Below, piece by piece: positions 33,527 to 44,300 of a stretch of 60,000 bases of DNA. The position numbers and the translations under genes are program-made. This DNA is from Cryptomeria japonica. Taxonomy: Eukaryota > Streptophyta > Pinopsida > Cupressales > Cupressaceae. The stretch covers positions 449,170,538 to 449,230,537 of the forward strand of contig NC_081413.1 of NCBI RefSeq assembly GCF_030272615.1. Reading direction: 5' to 3'. Numbering within the stretch: position 1 is the stretch's first letter; every line of letters starts with the position of its first letter. The notes beneath the pieces are model-generated. The model had not been told where the DNA came from and searched no databases. It saw only the letters and a program-made list of their open reading frames with translations.

Positions 33527-35511
33527 GAGTTATCAGAGATGTGGTATGACCAAAAGCCATTAGTCAAATACTTCAAAGTATTTGGAAGCAAGTGCATTAT
33601 CAAGAGAGATATGGATGGTCTAGGATGTTTTGACTCCAAGAGTGATGAAGGAATCTTCCTTGGTTACTCATCTAACAACAAGGCCTACAAATGCTACAAC
33701 AAAAGACTAAGAAGAGTCATTGAGAGTGTGCATGTAAAAGTTGATGAGGATATGCAAATAAGAAGTCAACCACAGATTAAGTAGTATGATGATTCTAGTG
33801 ATGAAGGTGATGAAGCTTGGATAGACATTGAACTAGAAGAAGCATCCAAGAAGACCCCCAACCAGTATGTGTAGTTGAATCATCTGGAAGACAAAATTTT
33901 GGGAAATAAGAGTGATGGTGTGCAGGCTAGCAAAAGACTTTCCCGGAATGATGAACAAGTCAACTTCTGCCTCATGACTGAAGTTGAACCTAAAACATTC
34001 AATGAGGCTAGCAAAAGACAAGAATGGATGGATATCATGGAAGAAGAATTATAATAGATGAGAACAACAAGACTTTGGAATTAGTCCCTAGACTGGAAGA
34101 CAAGAACATCATTGGTAAAAAATGGGTCTACCAGAATAAGATGAATGAAGAAGGTAAAATTATTAGGCATAAAGCTAGACTAGTGTGCAAAGGATACTCT
34201 CAGGTAGAGGAAATTGATTTCGAAGAAAAATTTGCACTGGCAACTAGATTAGAAATAATTAGAATGTTTCTATCCTTCTCTACCTACAAGGGATATAAAG
34301 TATATCAAATGAATATAAAATATGTCTTTCTAAATGGAAATTTGGAAGAAAAAGTATATGGAGCAACCAGAAGGGTTTCTGTTGCATGATGATGAAATAT
34401 TTGTGTGCTGGTTGAAGAAGGAACTATATGGTCTAAAACAAGCTCCTATAGCATGGCATTCAAGATTAGATCAGTACCTAAAGGAGCAAGGATTCAAAAA
34501 GCGGAGTGTTGACAATAATTTTTACATAAAGAAAGATGGGAACCACATGATCATTATGGTTGTGTATGTAGATGAGATTATCTTTGGAGGCAACAAGGAC
34601 ACCCTTTTTAAAGAATTTTTTGATCAGATGTAGTCAAAATTTGAGATATCAATTCTTGGTGAATTGACATTCTTCCTTGGTTTGCATATATTACAACAAG
34701 ATAAGGGAATCTTCATCTCACAAATCAAGTATGCAAAGGAAATGTTGAAGAAATTCCAACTAGAGGATTTTAAACTAGTAAGTACTCCTATGGTGACCGG
34801 AAGTAAATTGAGCAAGAATGATGAATCATCAATGGTGGATAAGACTTTGTATAGATCTATGATAGGCTGTCTATTGTATCTAACCACTTCTAGACCAGAT
34901 ATAGTACAGGCAGTATGCATGGTGGCCATATTCCAAGTTGCACCTAAGCAGTCACATATGAATGTTGTAAGCTAAATCTTTAGGTACCTACAAGGGACAC
35001 TCAGTTATGGATTGTGGTACCCTAAACAAGGGGAATTCATCTTGGAAGCATACAGTGATGTTGATTAGGTAGGTTGCTTTGATGATTGGAAGAGCACAAG
35101 TGGTGGTGCATTCTTCCTAGGTGACCGGTTGGTCTCATGGCATAGCAAGAAATAGGACTCGGTCTCTCTATCAACTACAAAATAGAATACATTGTTGTTG
35201 CTACATGTTTCTCTTAAGTGCTTTGGATGAAGCAGACCCTCAAGGACATCCAGGTGGACATCACTAATCCTATTCTCATCTAGTGCGATAATTTAAGTGT
35301 AATCAACATAGAAAAGAATCTTGTGATGAGTTCCAGAACAAAGCAAATTGCTATCAAGTATCATTTTCTTGGAGGGAAGGTTGAAGGACAGGAGGTAAGG
35401 TTGCATTATGTCCCTATCGACGAACAAGTAGCAGACATTTTGACCAAACCTTTATCAGTGAGCACCTTTGAGTACCTCCGACACAATTTGGGAGTTGTGT
35501 CATATGCCTAG
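33527..35511 (+). pseudogene. Copia integrase end, reverse transcriptase and RNase H (B)
   Basis: 33539-33780 reads WYDQKPLVKYFKVFGSKC and GIFLGYSSNNKAYKCYNKRL, the integrase C-terminal region. Reverse transcriptase from 34060: KKWVYQNKMNEEGKI and LVCKGYSQ. The catalytic Asp of QMDVK is Asn (YQMNIKYVFLNG), and a one-base slip follows near 34355. KKELYGLKQAPIAWHSRLDQ is intact. YVDD reads YVDE. RNase H from 34980: AYSDVD then a stop, GGAFFLGDRLVSWHSKK then a stop, ILTKPLSVSTFEYLRHNLG at the end. Catalytically dead at two polymerase positions. Confidence 0.88.
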
Positions 35512-35653
35512 GAAAGATTCATGTGGTTCACGGGGAGTTCATAGTAGTCAAAGGGGGAGTGTACAATACCCTTTGTCATTGAGTCAAAGGTAGAGAAATA
35601 TACCGGTATGAAGTGTCTTGTCGTAAGTTGACATCAATGCCAAAGGGGGAGAT
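35512..35653 (+). other. B 3' untranslated DNA with two purine tracts
   Basis: caaagggggagt near 35549-35560 and caaagggggaga at 35640-35652, the latter directly before the LTR (PPT). As in A and D, a second PPT-like copy stands about 90 bases upstream. Confidence 0.75.
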
Positions 35654-37279
35654 TGTTGGCAATTTGGCACTAAGTTGTCATTAATGTCAACCAGTTTGGC
35701 AAGGTCACCAATAAGTTAGAAGTGGTGATCGATATGATGGTTATACACATGAGAGTGAGCAGACAGAAGGAAGGCTACCGGTACACATGACTTAGGCAAT
35801 CTACCAGTAAAGAAGGCTTACTAGTAAGGCATAAACCGGAATGAAGGCATAAAAATTGGTGGACAATTGGTGAAACTAACCGAAAGGATGGTTAATGGTC
35901 ATACCGGTGAGATAAGCTAAACTGATAGTCAACCTAGGTCAACAAAGATGTCAAACCAACATAGGAATCCAAGCAAAGGAGGATGTCAACAAGCATGAAA
36001 GTCGGATGCCACGTGGAGGTATTGCGCAGGTCAGTCGAGTGTGCATTGATGTAACAAATCTGCATGTAGGTTGGCTTTTATGAGGAACTCGCCAGTCATA
36101 GAGGATGCCAGAAGATTGTAGCTCGAGGAAGGCTAGATGGAAAAGCAATCACACTGATCTTACAAAAATATTTGATCTTTGTACTTGATAGGTGAAGGAA
36201 ACAACAAAGCCATTAATGGTGAGTGACAAAGAAAAGAAGAAAAGCGTGGTATAGACCTCCAGATTTACAAAACGCACATTGGAATGTGATGTTCGACTGG
36301 TGATTGATCATTGTCATAAAGATCATATCCCTAAAAAGAAGATTGAATCAAAGGGGATTCAAATTGAGATGGAAAAGGAAAACCTAACACAGTAGTGTTT
36401 GAATGCATTCTTGGCGGGAATCCATGATTATAAATATACAAGCTCAAAACAAAAAAGATTGATGCTTGAAGAGAAGAAGAAGAGTAAAGAAAGCTAAAGT
36501 GCAAAGAGGGATCATTTTGCATTAGAATTTATTCTAAGAAATTTGTAGAGTGAGTAAGAAAGCAAACCGGTGAGAGGGTTTAACCAAAAGTAATTGAGTA
36601 TCAGTATAACTGTAGGAAGTCCAATAGTTAAGCAAACCGGTAAGGTGTGGTAGAGCAAGATAGCATCCAAGTGTGATGTAGTAAGTTGTGAGACTGTGAG
36701 TGAGAGAGAGAGAAGAGAGGGAAAGAATCAGATAGAGTGATCTCACAACTGGTAGTGTGAGATCCTATGGAGAAGAAAATACTATCAATTAGCAATAATT
36801 TATTTGCTCAAGAGTTGCAGAATTCATTTGCAACAAGAAGATAAAGAGTTGCAGAATTCATTTGCAACAAGAAGCCATAACTTTATCAAAATTGTATTTT
36901 CAATATACATCACCAAGTTGGATCTTGGTGTAGGGGTTGGTTCTCCTTGGGTTGGTGCCTGAAATCAGTAAGGATTGGTGCTCCTTGGGTTGGTGCCCTA
37001 AATCTTTGTAATTCAGTGTTTCATTTCTGAGGCTGGATTGGAGCAATAGTCTCCAACAGTATTTCTCACTGAGGTTTTTCTCATATTGGGTTTTCCTTGT
37101 ACATTTGGTTTTGTGGAGTGCATTTGTGTGATTTTTTGCTTTGATCTCCCCATTTCCTTTACCAGTTTGACTATTTAGTGCTTAAGATAACAACTGGTAT
37201 TCTAAAGTTTCTTTAAAAAGGAAAAGAGCTTTAGGAACCACTGATTTACCCCCCTCGCAATGGCACTTTGTGTTCAAAT
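35654..37279 (+). repeat. 3' LTR of B, about 1626 bp, with private duplications
   Basis: Colinear with 27100-28663 but longer. agagttgcagaattcatttg is present twice (about 36808 and 36844), and ttggtgctccttgggttggt is present twice (about 36935 and 36965). These duplications are absent from the 5' LTR, so they arose after insertion. Confidence 0.87.
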
Positions 37280-37649
37280 TTTTGTTTATTCCCAAAGGCC
37301 TAATTATATCTATATGAGTCCAATTTATCCTAATTAACCCATGTACAATCCTATTTTATCCTTAAGAGATTTAAAAATTGAGTAATTTTGTCAAATTGGG
37401 CAACTAGGACCAATGGCCCCAAAACCCTGCACAGGCACGGGTCTAGGCCACATAGGCGCACAAAGTCTTGACAAAGGTGTAGAAAGTCAAGACATGGGTG
37501 CAGTTTCTTTTGACACAGGAGAAAAAGTCCTGAAACTAGCTAGAAAGGCACTGAAACTGCCCCAAAAAGCCCTAATGACAAGATTGAACCTGCAAGCTCC
37601 AAAAAAAAACTTAAACAACAACAAAAAGATTAGATTGACCCACAAAGGG
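37280..37649 (-). other. T leader with a second 21-bp repeat array
   Basis: AT-rich. At about 37445-37530 three to four units of 21 bp (gtgtagaaagtcaagacatg and relatives) match the family at 21707-21840. A plus-strand frame at 37413-37685 is produced by this repeat and is not a convincing gene. Confidence 0.55.
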
Positions 37650-37672
37650 GGTCCCACCATGTGTGCCAAAAA
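37650..37672 (-). other. Primer-binding-like site of T
   Basis: Minus strand TTTGGCACACATGGTGGGAC after an LTR end CTCACACA. Resembles the TTTGGCGCCCACCGTGGGG type of plant gypsy primer site with several changes; the comparison is from memory. Confidence 0.5.
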
Positions 37673-37673
37673 A

Positions 37674-38715
37674 TGTGTGAGGTAAATATGCATGCTAAAT
37701 ATAAATGATCAAAACAACAATGAAGACAATCAAGCAGGCCATCAACTCAATACACCTCAAGATAGGGATGCTTAAAAGGAAGAAAATGAAACACAAAAGA
37801 ATAAACAAGTGAATGAAAACCTCCTTTTCAACCTTTGATTCGATTATCCCTTGTTTGGATATGTTCTCATGACGTAGCTTACGCTCTATTTCTCTATGAT
37901 ATGGGATGTGCTAAATGGATTCAAGATGCAAGGATTGGATGAGTGGATATGAGGATGAAAATTGGCATTATGACAATGTGGATGCTAAATGATATATGGA
38001 GTTCTCTATTATGACATTATGAATGTATGAAATTAGAGGAGCTTCTCTAAAATGAGGGGGGATTAAATAGGATTTAAGAGGAAAGGAAGAGGATGAGAGA
38101 AGGCGACACTTGTCTTGAAGTGGCTCAACAAGGGTTGACAAGTGTCCTCAAGAGGGGCACATGTCAAATAGGGGCTTGACAAGTGTCCCTAAGGACACAT
38201 GTCCATTTTGGGAGGAGGCCACCCAAAAATAGGATCGATTCCCTAATAATAAGGAAATTGGGGATTTATGTGTGTGCACACACATGTGAGGAGAGATTAG
38301 GATAGGATAGGATAAGGTTAGTTTGGGTTTGGTTAGGAGGAGGGTTAAGCTAGAAGGGTTAGTTAGCAGGGTTAGGCTATAAGGGTTAGTTAGGAGGAGG
38401 GTTAGGTGGGTAAAAGTTAGGAGCCATGTCTCCTAAATATGATATTTGAATTTAAATAATTCAAATAAAAGGGGAAGAGGAGGGAATTAATTATTTCATG
38501 GATTTAGAAAAGAGGGAATTAATTAGTTAAATTAATTAATTCAAGGGGTTGAAAAGGGTGATTAATTAATTAGATTAATTAATTGAAGGAAAAGGGATGG
38601 GAGGAATTAATTAGATTATATTAATTAATTCAAAGGATGGGATAATTAATTAAGATGTTTAATTAATCAATTAATTAATTTGATTAAATTGATTAGTCAA
38701 ATTTGGGTGTCTACG
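37674..38715 (-). repeat. Probable 5' LTR of T, about 1042 bp
   Basis: The minus strand starts CGTAGACACCCAAATTTGAC (TGTAGACACC is a common gypsy LTR opening, here with TG worn to CG) and ends ACCTCACACA. Its right edge interrupts a coding remnant of LINE2. No second copy is visible, so the limits rest on terminal motifs only. Confidence 0.55.
38440..38700. repeat. TTAATTAA-rich low-complexity block
   Basis: At least ten attaatta palindromic words separated by aagg/gatggg purine patches. Lies inside the T LTR near its minus-strand start. Confidence 0.8.
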
Positions 38716-39101
38716 GGTATTGTGAACTCACTAACTTGGACCCATATGCCCTCTGGGATGACAGAGCCCTTCAACTCTTGAGCCAGCTCCATCAGTTTCT
38801 TGAAACCTCCTCTTTGTTTCTCCCTCATACACCCTTCTACAAACTACCTCACATTTCCCTTGTTTTCTAGCGCAAAGCACCAAGCAGTAAACATCGAAGT
38901 GATCTATGCATTGCACTAATACTTGAATGGTACACTAAGATATTCAACACTGAGCATGATGCGAACACAGGTCATGAAGTCCTTGCTATCAAACTTGAAA
39001 ATATTAGCCAAGCATTCATCTAAAACCGCACCCCAAAAGTACCCATTGATTTTGTCGCGGTGAAAGAGAAGTTTGCGTCCATTTAGATCTGTTGTAGACA
39101 A
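38716..39101 (-). pseudogene. Unknown protein fragment, truncated by the T LTR
   Basis: The minus strand reads TDLNGRKLLFHRDKINGYFW, then LDECLANIFKFDSKDFMTCV and LSVEYLSVPFKY. After two TAG stops it continues ITSMFTAWCFALENKGNV, a stop, FVEGCMREK, and ends at the LTR edge with PEGIWVQVSEFTIP. The frame is constant over about 385 bases, so it was once coding. I do not recognise the family. Composition is that of a soluble globular protein. It follows the LINE2 RNase H, so it may be part of the LINE 3' region or captured host sequence. Confidence 0.5.
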
Positions 39102-39528
39102 GATTGATCACCTTGTTGTGTAAGCTACACTACATGGTGCCATTTAACTCTCATTGGTCAATGTCATTCTAAATGCTTCGTACCCCCCACTATATGCACT
39201 AAATCTCAAGCATGCGAATGAAAAATACCAGCTTGGAATTCCTTTGAAGATGCTAGTGTGCTCAATATTCTATCTATGACATGATCGCCCAATTCAATTT
39301 GCATTTAAGGCGACCACCCTTAAGTACTTATTCATGATGTGTTATGTACTCTAGCTGATAATTAAGCCACCTCAGCTGATGGATATGGGTAGTGAGAAAT
39401 CTTTTTACGCAGAGCCAAAGATTTGGTTCACATATGTTTCACTTCTAACTTGGCCCTCCACCAACCTTGTAATAAATGCAATGTCCCTTCTATTTCAAAT
39501 TTTGAAAAAGGCTATGGGTTATTAAATA
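39102..39528 (-). other. LINE2 3' region, no recognised gene
   Basis: Between the RNase H stop and the unknown fragment. Stops in all frames, no repeat structure seen. Confidence 0.4.
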
Positions 39529-39924
39529 TCATGAGATAATTATTCTCACATCAAAAGTTGTCTGTAGTTGAACCACATTGGGGTCGAAAATGTGTAATTG
39601 AGTCTTTCCCTCTCGAAGACTGAAAGCTGAGTTGGCACAAAGATCTGCTTCTTGATATCCTTCTTGTCTTATATGAGTAACTTTGAAATCTTGGAATGAT
39701 GATAGTAATCTTCTGATGTTTTGTATGTCTCTTTCAAGTTTCCAATTGTCTATCATTCCTTTTGATATTGTCTTATGTCCCATATTGTACATACCGCTAG
39801 CTATTGTGTTTCCTTTCACATCACCTGCTATACACCCTACACTTGCAGGGCTAGGGTTTCCTTTACCTGCACCATCAAAGTTAAACTTTATCCAATGTGA
39901 GGTTGGTGAGGACCATAAAAGCAC
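39529..39924 (-). pseudogene. LINE-type RNase H with central deletion (LINE2)
   Basis: The minus strand reads WIKFNFDGAGKGNPSPASVG, the N-terminal RNase H strand with its first Asp. The end, FKVTHIRQEGYQEADLCANS, has the His and last Asp region of the RVT_3 family. The middle, with the NNEAE helix and the GDS strand, is missing (SKGMIDNWKLERDI joins directly), so about 45 residues are deleted. The related domain in LINE1 (41359-41940) is complete. Non-functional 3' end of an L1-type plant LINE. The element is cut on the left by T. Confidence 0.75.
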
Positions 39925-40266
39925 AAACTTGTGTCACACTCTTATAAAGGAAATGGCCAATGCTAATTCAACTTTTTAAATTGAATTAATAGAAAGTGAA
40001 ATATATGTTTTGAATTTTAAAATGATGTAAACTAATAAATAAAATATTATGTATTTTATGTTTGTAATTTTTTTGAAAAATTTAAAAAATTGTTTGAATA
40101 TACTTTCTTATTAAGTAAACACTATAATTTAGTTGCTAATAAAATGCTGAAATTGAAATTAAATGAGGCGTCATACTTTATATAGTAAATTTTACTATTT
40201 TTTCTTCAATTTTTAAATGTATATTGATAACTTGAAACTTTAGTGCAAAAATATATTTTTAACTAT
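39925..40266. other. AT-rich spacer between LINE2 and LINE1
   Basis: Runs of A and T (for example about 40045-40095), no coding and no repeat unit. Presumably the insertion target of LINE1. Confidence 0.5.
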
Positions 40267-40471
40267 TTTTTTTTTTTTAAGGTAAGTACTATCTTTAATG
40301 GGGATAACTCCCTCTATTTCTCAAATAAAAATTACAATATATGTTCATTACAAATAACTTGCCTATCACCCTGGCAATCACATCATACCCACCACCTGCA
40401 TACATCCCCGATTGGAGCATCAAACAACCTACTTCTAAATCAAAATCAAATTACACAACGACATTTCTATA

Positions 40472-41077
40472 CTAGGACTTCATAATTTGGAGAATGACAA
40501 TCGCATAATATGCCAGATCATTTAATTTCTTTGTGGATGCCTCTGACATCCACCATTCCTCAGACTCCGCAAAGCTTCTGAATACTGCTAAGTCCTCACT
40601 GACAATCCCATGCTTGAAGTGTTGCCATACTTCCTCTACAAACTCTATAGCCCTCTCCTTTTCTACTTCTTTATCCCTAACACTCCCTTCCTCCTCCTCA
40701 CTTCTATCTTCCTCTTTAGACTCTTCCTCTGTGACTAAGAAATATTTCTTGGGGCTGAAATAAACCTTGAGCACATTGTTCTTGCATCCTTCCTCCAGGT
40801 CGAAAATGGCTTCCACGACCATATCTCCATTTTCTTTTTTGAAAAAGCCCTCCAACAGTTTCACGCATTTATCCCTTGACTCTAAAATATCCACCATGGG
40901 CACGAGCACTGCCTCATAAATTGCTCCATCGCACCAGTGGTGATCCAGGCTGAGAGAACATTCTACTATTCCCCTAATGGCATCATATACAAACTCTGTA
41001 GTACCAAACAGATCTCTAACCTGAAATTCCAACAAAACCTCGCAGTTAGCATAGTTTAAACCCAAGAAGTGCACCAT
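40472..41077 (-). CDS. Uncharacterised 201-residue frame at the LINE1 3' end
   Basis: ATG 41077 to TAG 40472 is fully open, in a region where neighbouring coding is riddled with stops. The N-terminal ~120 residues look globular: MVHFLGLNYANCEVLLEFQV, VECSLSLDHHWCDGAIYEAV, and VEAIFDLEEG. Residues about 118-145 are a highly acidic linker (EEESKEEDRSEEEEG), and the rest is helical with Trp pairs (SEEWWMSEAS). No signal peptide or membrane segment. I recognise no family. It lies between the ORF2 stop (41359) and the poly(A), so it may be a third LINE ORF, a 3'-transduced host exon or an older host gene. About 280 bases of stop-rich DNA separate it from ORF2. Confidence 0.5.
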   Translation of the reverse strand: MVHFLGLNYANCEVLLEFQVRDLFGTTEFVYDAIRGIVECSLSLDHHWCDGAIYEAVLVPMVDILESRDKCVKLLEGFFKKENGDMVVEAIFDLEEGCKNNVLKVYFSPKKYFLVTEEESKEEDRSEEEEGSVRDKEVEKERAIEFVEEVWQHFKHGIVSEDLAVFRSFAESEEWWMSEASTKKLNDLAYYAIVILQIMKS

Positions 41078-41358
41078 TTTTATTTCTTCCTTTGCTACTA
41101 TATCTTACCATCACAGACCTCCTATCTAATATAGACATTCCAAATTTCTTGAGGCTTCCTAAACCACCTCTATCTCTTCACTTAACCAAACCCGAGGAAG
41201 TCATATCACTTTAGCAGAGTGTCGCCACTATTAGCGTACTTCGTCCAGACCTAGTTTATTCTCCTCTTTTCTGAGATAGAAAAGAATAACCTATCAAATA
41301 AGTACACATCCATCCCATCTGTGAGTCTTTTCAACCTCATAGCTGCATAGAACATGGG

Positions 41359-44300
41359 TCACCCAATGCCCACACAGGGTTCATCAATTTTCTCTTTTAG
41401 TAACAATTCTTCAATATCTCCCAACAAACTATCCATGAAATTTTTTCTTTTGTCTGCTATAACACCCATGTTTGCTTAAATATTTGCCACCTTATTTCCC
41501 TCTTTGTATGAATGGATGAGTTCAAATTCTCCAATTTTATCCAGTAGAGTATTAATTCATACTAGCCACTTGTTTAATTTCCAGCTTTGAAATTTATTTT
41601 TGGTTACCCCATTAATTATGATTTGGGAATCACCTTCTATGGTGACTTTAGTTAGTCCTTTCTCTACACACATCTCTAGTTTTTCTTCCAAAGACCTTAT
41701 TTCAGCTTCATTATTAGTGGTGTCCTCAATATTCCCGCATACTGCTTGTAGGAAGGATCCATTTTCATCTCTAATAACCACTCTGTACCCTGCTTTGCCT
41801 GGATTACCTCTATTGGGTCCATCAAAATTTAGCTTGGTCCAGTCCTTCTTTGGGGCTGTCCATCTGACCTTCTTTCTGTTTTTGGCTTTATCCACAATCC
41901 TTATTTCATTCACTTCCTTGAAGGCCCACCTTTTCTCCATCTTCTTATCTCACACATTATAGAACCTGATTGTTTTCTTCCTGATGTTCCCACTCACTAC
42001 TTCCTCAATCGCGGCTTTGATAGATTTATAAGTCTCTTCTCTTGAGTGATATTCCTCTTTAAAAATTCTCATGTTTCTTTCCTTCCATAAATTCCATACA
42101 ATCATTGAAGGCCATACTAACCATAAATCACCCCACTTAGATTTGTGTAATAGAGGCCAAGCAAACATAAAATCTAAAAGTTTTTCATTTCTTGCATTAT
42201 GATATTCTATCATATCAAAGAACCATTCCCAATAGCTGCTCATAAAAGAGCAAGCAAAAAGAAAATGATTGGAAGTTTCTTCATCCTTTTTGCACATTAT
42301 GCATCTACTAGGTTCTGCTATGCCAATGGATTTTAATCTGTATCCTATTAGAACTTTATCCTATAGAGCTATCCAAAAAAATGCTCCTACTTTTGGAAGG
42401 ATTCTGTTATGCCAGCATAATTTGTACGACCACTCTAGATTACTGATTCTCTTCCTCTAGATTTCATAACCCCATTTAACTTTATATTCTTCTGATTTAA
42501 CCACACACCAAAATACTTTATCTTCTTTGTCTGACACAAATATGTACCTTTGGGATAAAAGTTGATCTAATTTTGTACATAGGTCGCTATTTCCTATGCT
42601 ACATTTCATCCATTCCACTCTCTCCCCTATTGAGCCTCCGGGAGTAAAATAATCCATGACTCTGCTACCCATGCTGGCTTCCACCAAATTGATCCAATCC
42701 TGATCATCAAAAAATTCCTTTAAAGGTTTCTCTCCACCCTAAGAGTCTGACAAGACTTTGGCCTTCCTACCATTACCAATATTCCAAGAAAGGTGATCTG
42801 TGAGTAAACTTCTGCTATCCCAAATGAAATTCCAAATAGGAGAACCTTTCTCTGAATTTGCCATTGTAAAGATTCTTTCTTCCTCCAAAGAGTCCAAATA
42901 TTTATGCCTAATCACTCTACACCATAATCTATTTGGGTTTTTAAAAAATTTCCAGGCTAATTTGGCACCCAAAGCTTTGTTTTGCAATTCCATTTTTCTG
43001 AGACCTGCTCCACCTTCCTCCTTGATGAGGCATGTAGTGACCCAATTAATCAACGGTATTCTCTTGTCCTCTTTAGAGCCTTCCCATAGAAATTTCTTAA
43101 GAAAACCATCCACGCTACCCAATGCTTTCCTAGTCATTTTGAAGCAAGACACTATATATTGGTATTGCTGACAATATAGACTTGATCATCTGTATTCTTA
43201 AGCCTGCAAGAGCCACTTGTTTTTCCATAAACCCACCTTCCCTTTGCATTTATTGACTACCTCTTCCTAGAGCTGATTTTGGTTCACTCCTGTTCCTATT
43301 GAAATTCCTAGATATTTCAATGGAAACTCTCCTTTTGGAAAACCTAGGATCTGCAAAATTGAGTTCTAATTTTGTTTATTGGTGTTTATAAAGAAAATTT
43401 GTGATTTTTCTTTATTCATGTGCTGGCCCGATTCCCTTGCATATTCCTCCAAAGTTTCCTTTATTACCTTTGCTTCTCTAACTGATGTAACACCGAACAA
43501 AAGTGTGTCATTCGTGAATTGAGAATGTGTCACGTTCACCATCTCCAGATGGATAGAAACTCCTTTCTAAGCATCCTCCTTGAGCTTATTCTTTATGATG
43601 TTCCCTAGGACCTCAGCCATCAAAACAAAGAGGGAAGGTGACAAGGGATCTCCCTGTCTCAACCCGTTAGTTGCGGCAAAGAAACCACAAACATCTCTAT
43701 TAACTAAAATAGAGAAGCAAATAGAAATTATGCAGAATTTGATGCATTCAATCCACTTATTTTTGAAACCAAACCTTCTAAGGACATGTTCCAGAAAATA
43801 CCAGAGCACTCTATCATATGCTTTGGAGACATCCAGCTTGATTGCCATCCCTTTGATCCTATCCTTGGCCATCGAGTGGATAGCCTCTGAGGTAAGGATG
43901 ATACTATCTGCAAGCTACCTACCAGTGGTGAATCCATTCTGGTTTTCTGGAATGAGTCTGTGCAGAATCTTTTTTAATCTCTCTGACATGGCTTTAGATA
44001 TAATTTTGTACAGGGCATTGCAAAGAGATATGGGGTGATAATCTGACATAGTTGTACATGTTGGTTTTTTTGGAATCAAAACTATCATCGTATGATTGAT
44101 GGCTTTAACAAACCTCCTATTCTTTCTGAAGTCTTCAACTACCTCAACGATGTCATCTCCCATGAAATCCTAGCATCTCTAAAAGAACTCCGCTATGAAA
44201 CCATCAGGTCCTGGTGCTTTATGAGGATGCAATGAAAATGTGACCCTTTTCACCTCTTCAGATGAATATGGTGCCATAAGCATCTCATTATCTTCATGAG

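Larger units (their letters stand above)
27100..37279 (+). mobile_element. B: large Ty1/copia element with multi-knuckle gag, interrupted by LTR F
   Basis: LTRs 27100-28663 and 35654-37279 bracket gag, protease, integrase, reverse transcriptase and RNase H in copia order, with primer site 28666-28677 and purine tract 35641-35651. A 1.5-kb LTR (F) sits in the integrase. The right LTR end has lost the terminal CA (tgttcaaat against tgttcaaca). No 5-bp duplication is recognisable (tgttg versus DNA after 37279). The polymerase carries several lost catalytic residues. Confidence 0.92.
17494..38715 (-). mobile_element. T: Tat/Ogre-like gypsy remnant carrying copia insertions C and B
   Basis: Reconstructed on the minus strand: LTR 38715-37674, primer-like site 37672-37650, leader 37649-37280, then (after B) 27099-26809, then (after C) 22177-17494. 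Two observations support one host element: related 21-bp repeats at 37.4 kb and 21.7 kb, and uninterrupted orientation. The coding part contains a G-patch and a proline/histidine-rich region. No second LTR is visible. The left edge against U is not defined. Confidence 0.55.

Noticed and set aside
37413-37685. Plus-strand 90-codon frame
   Set aside because: Its regular Gly/Asp/Val pattern comes from the 21-bp repeat, and it overlaps the primer site and LTR edge of T.
38290-38420. gggttag-rich stretch resembling interstitial telomere repeat
   Set aside because: Words are irregular (gggttagtt, gggttaggc, gggttaagc) with no constant 7-bp TTTAGGG period; simple GT/A-rich low complexity in the T LTR.
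40821-41447. Alternative LINE1 poly(A) ends near 41440 or 40830
   Set aside because: T runs there are short and interrupted; the uninterrupted T run at 40267-40278 is the better 3' end.
43580-44038. Plus-strand 152-codon frame
   Set aside because: Antisense shadow of the LINE reverse transcriptase (LDVSKAYDRV and GLRQGDPLSP on the minus strand).
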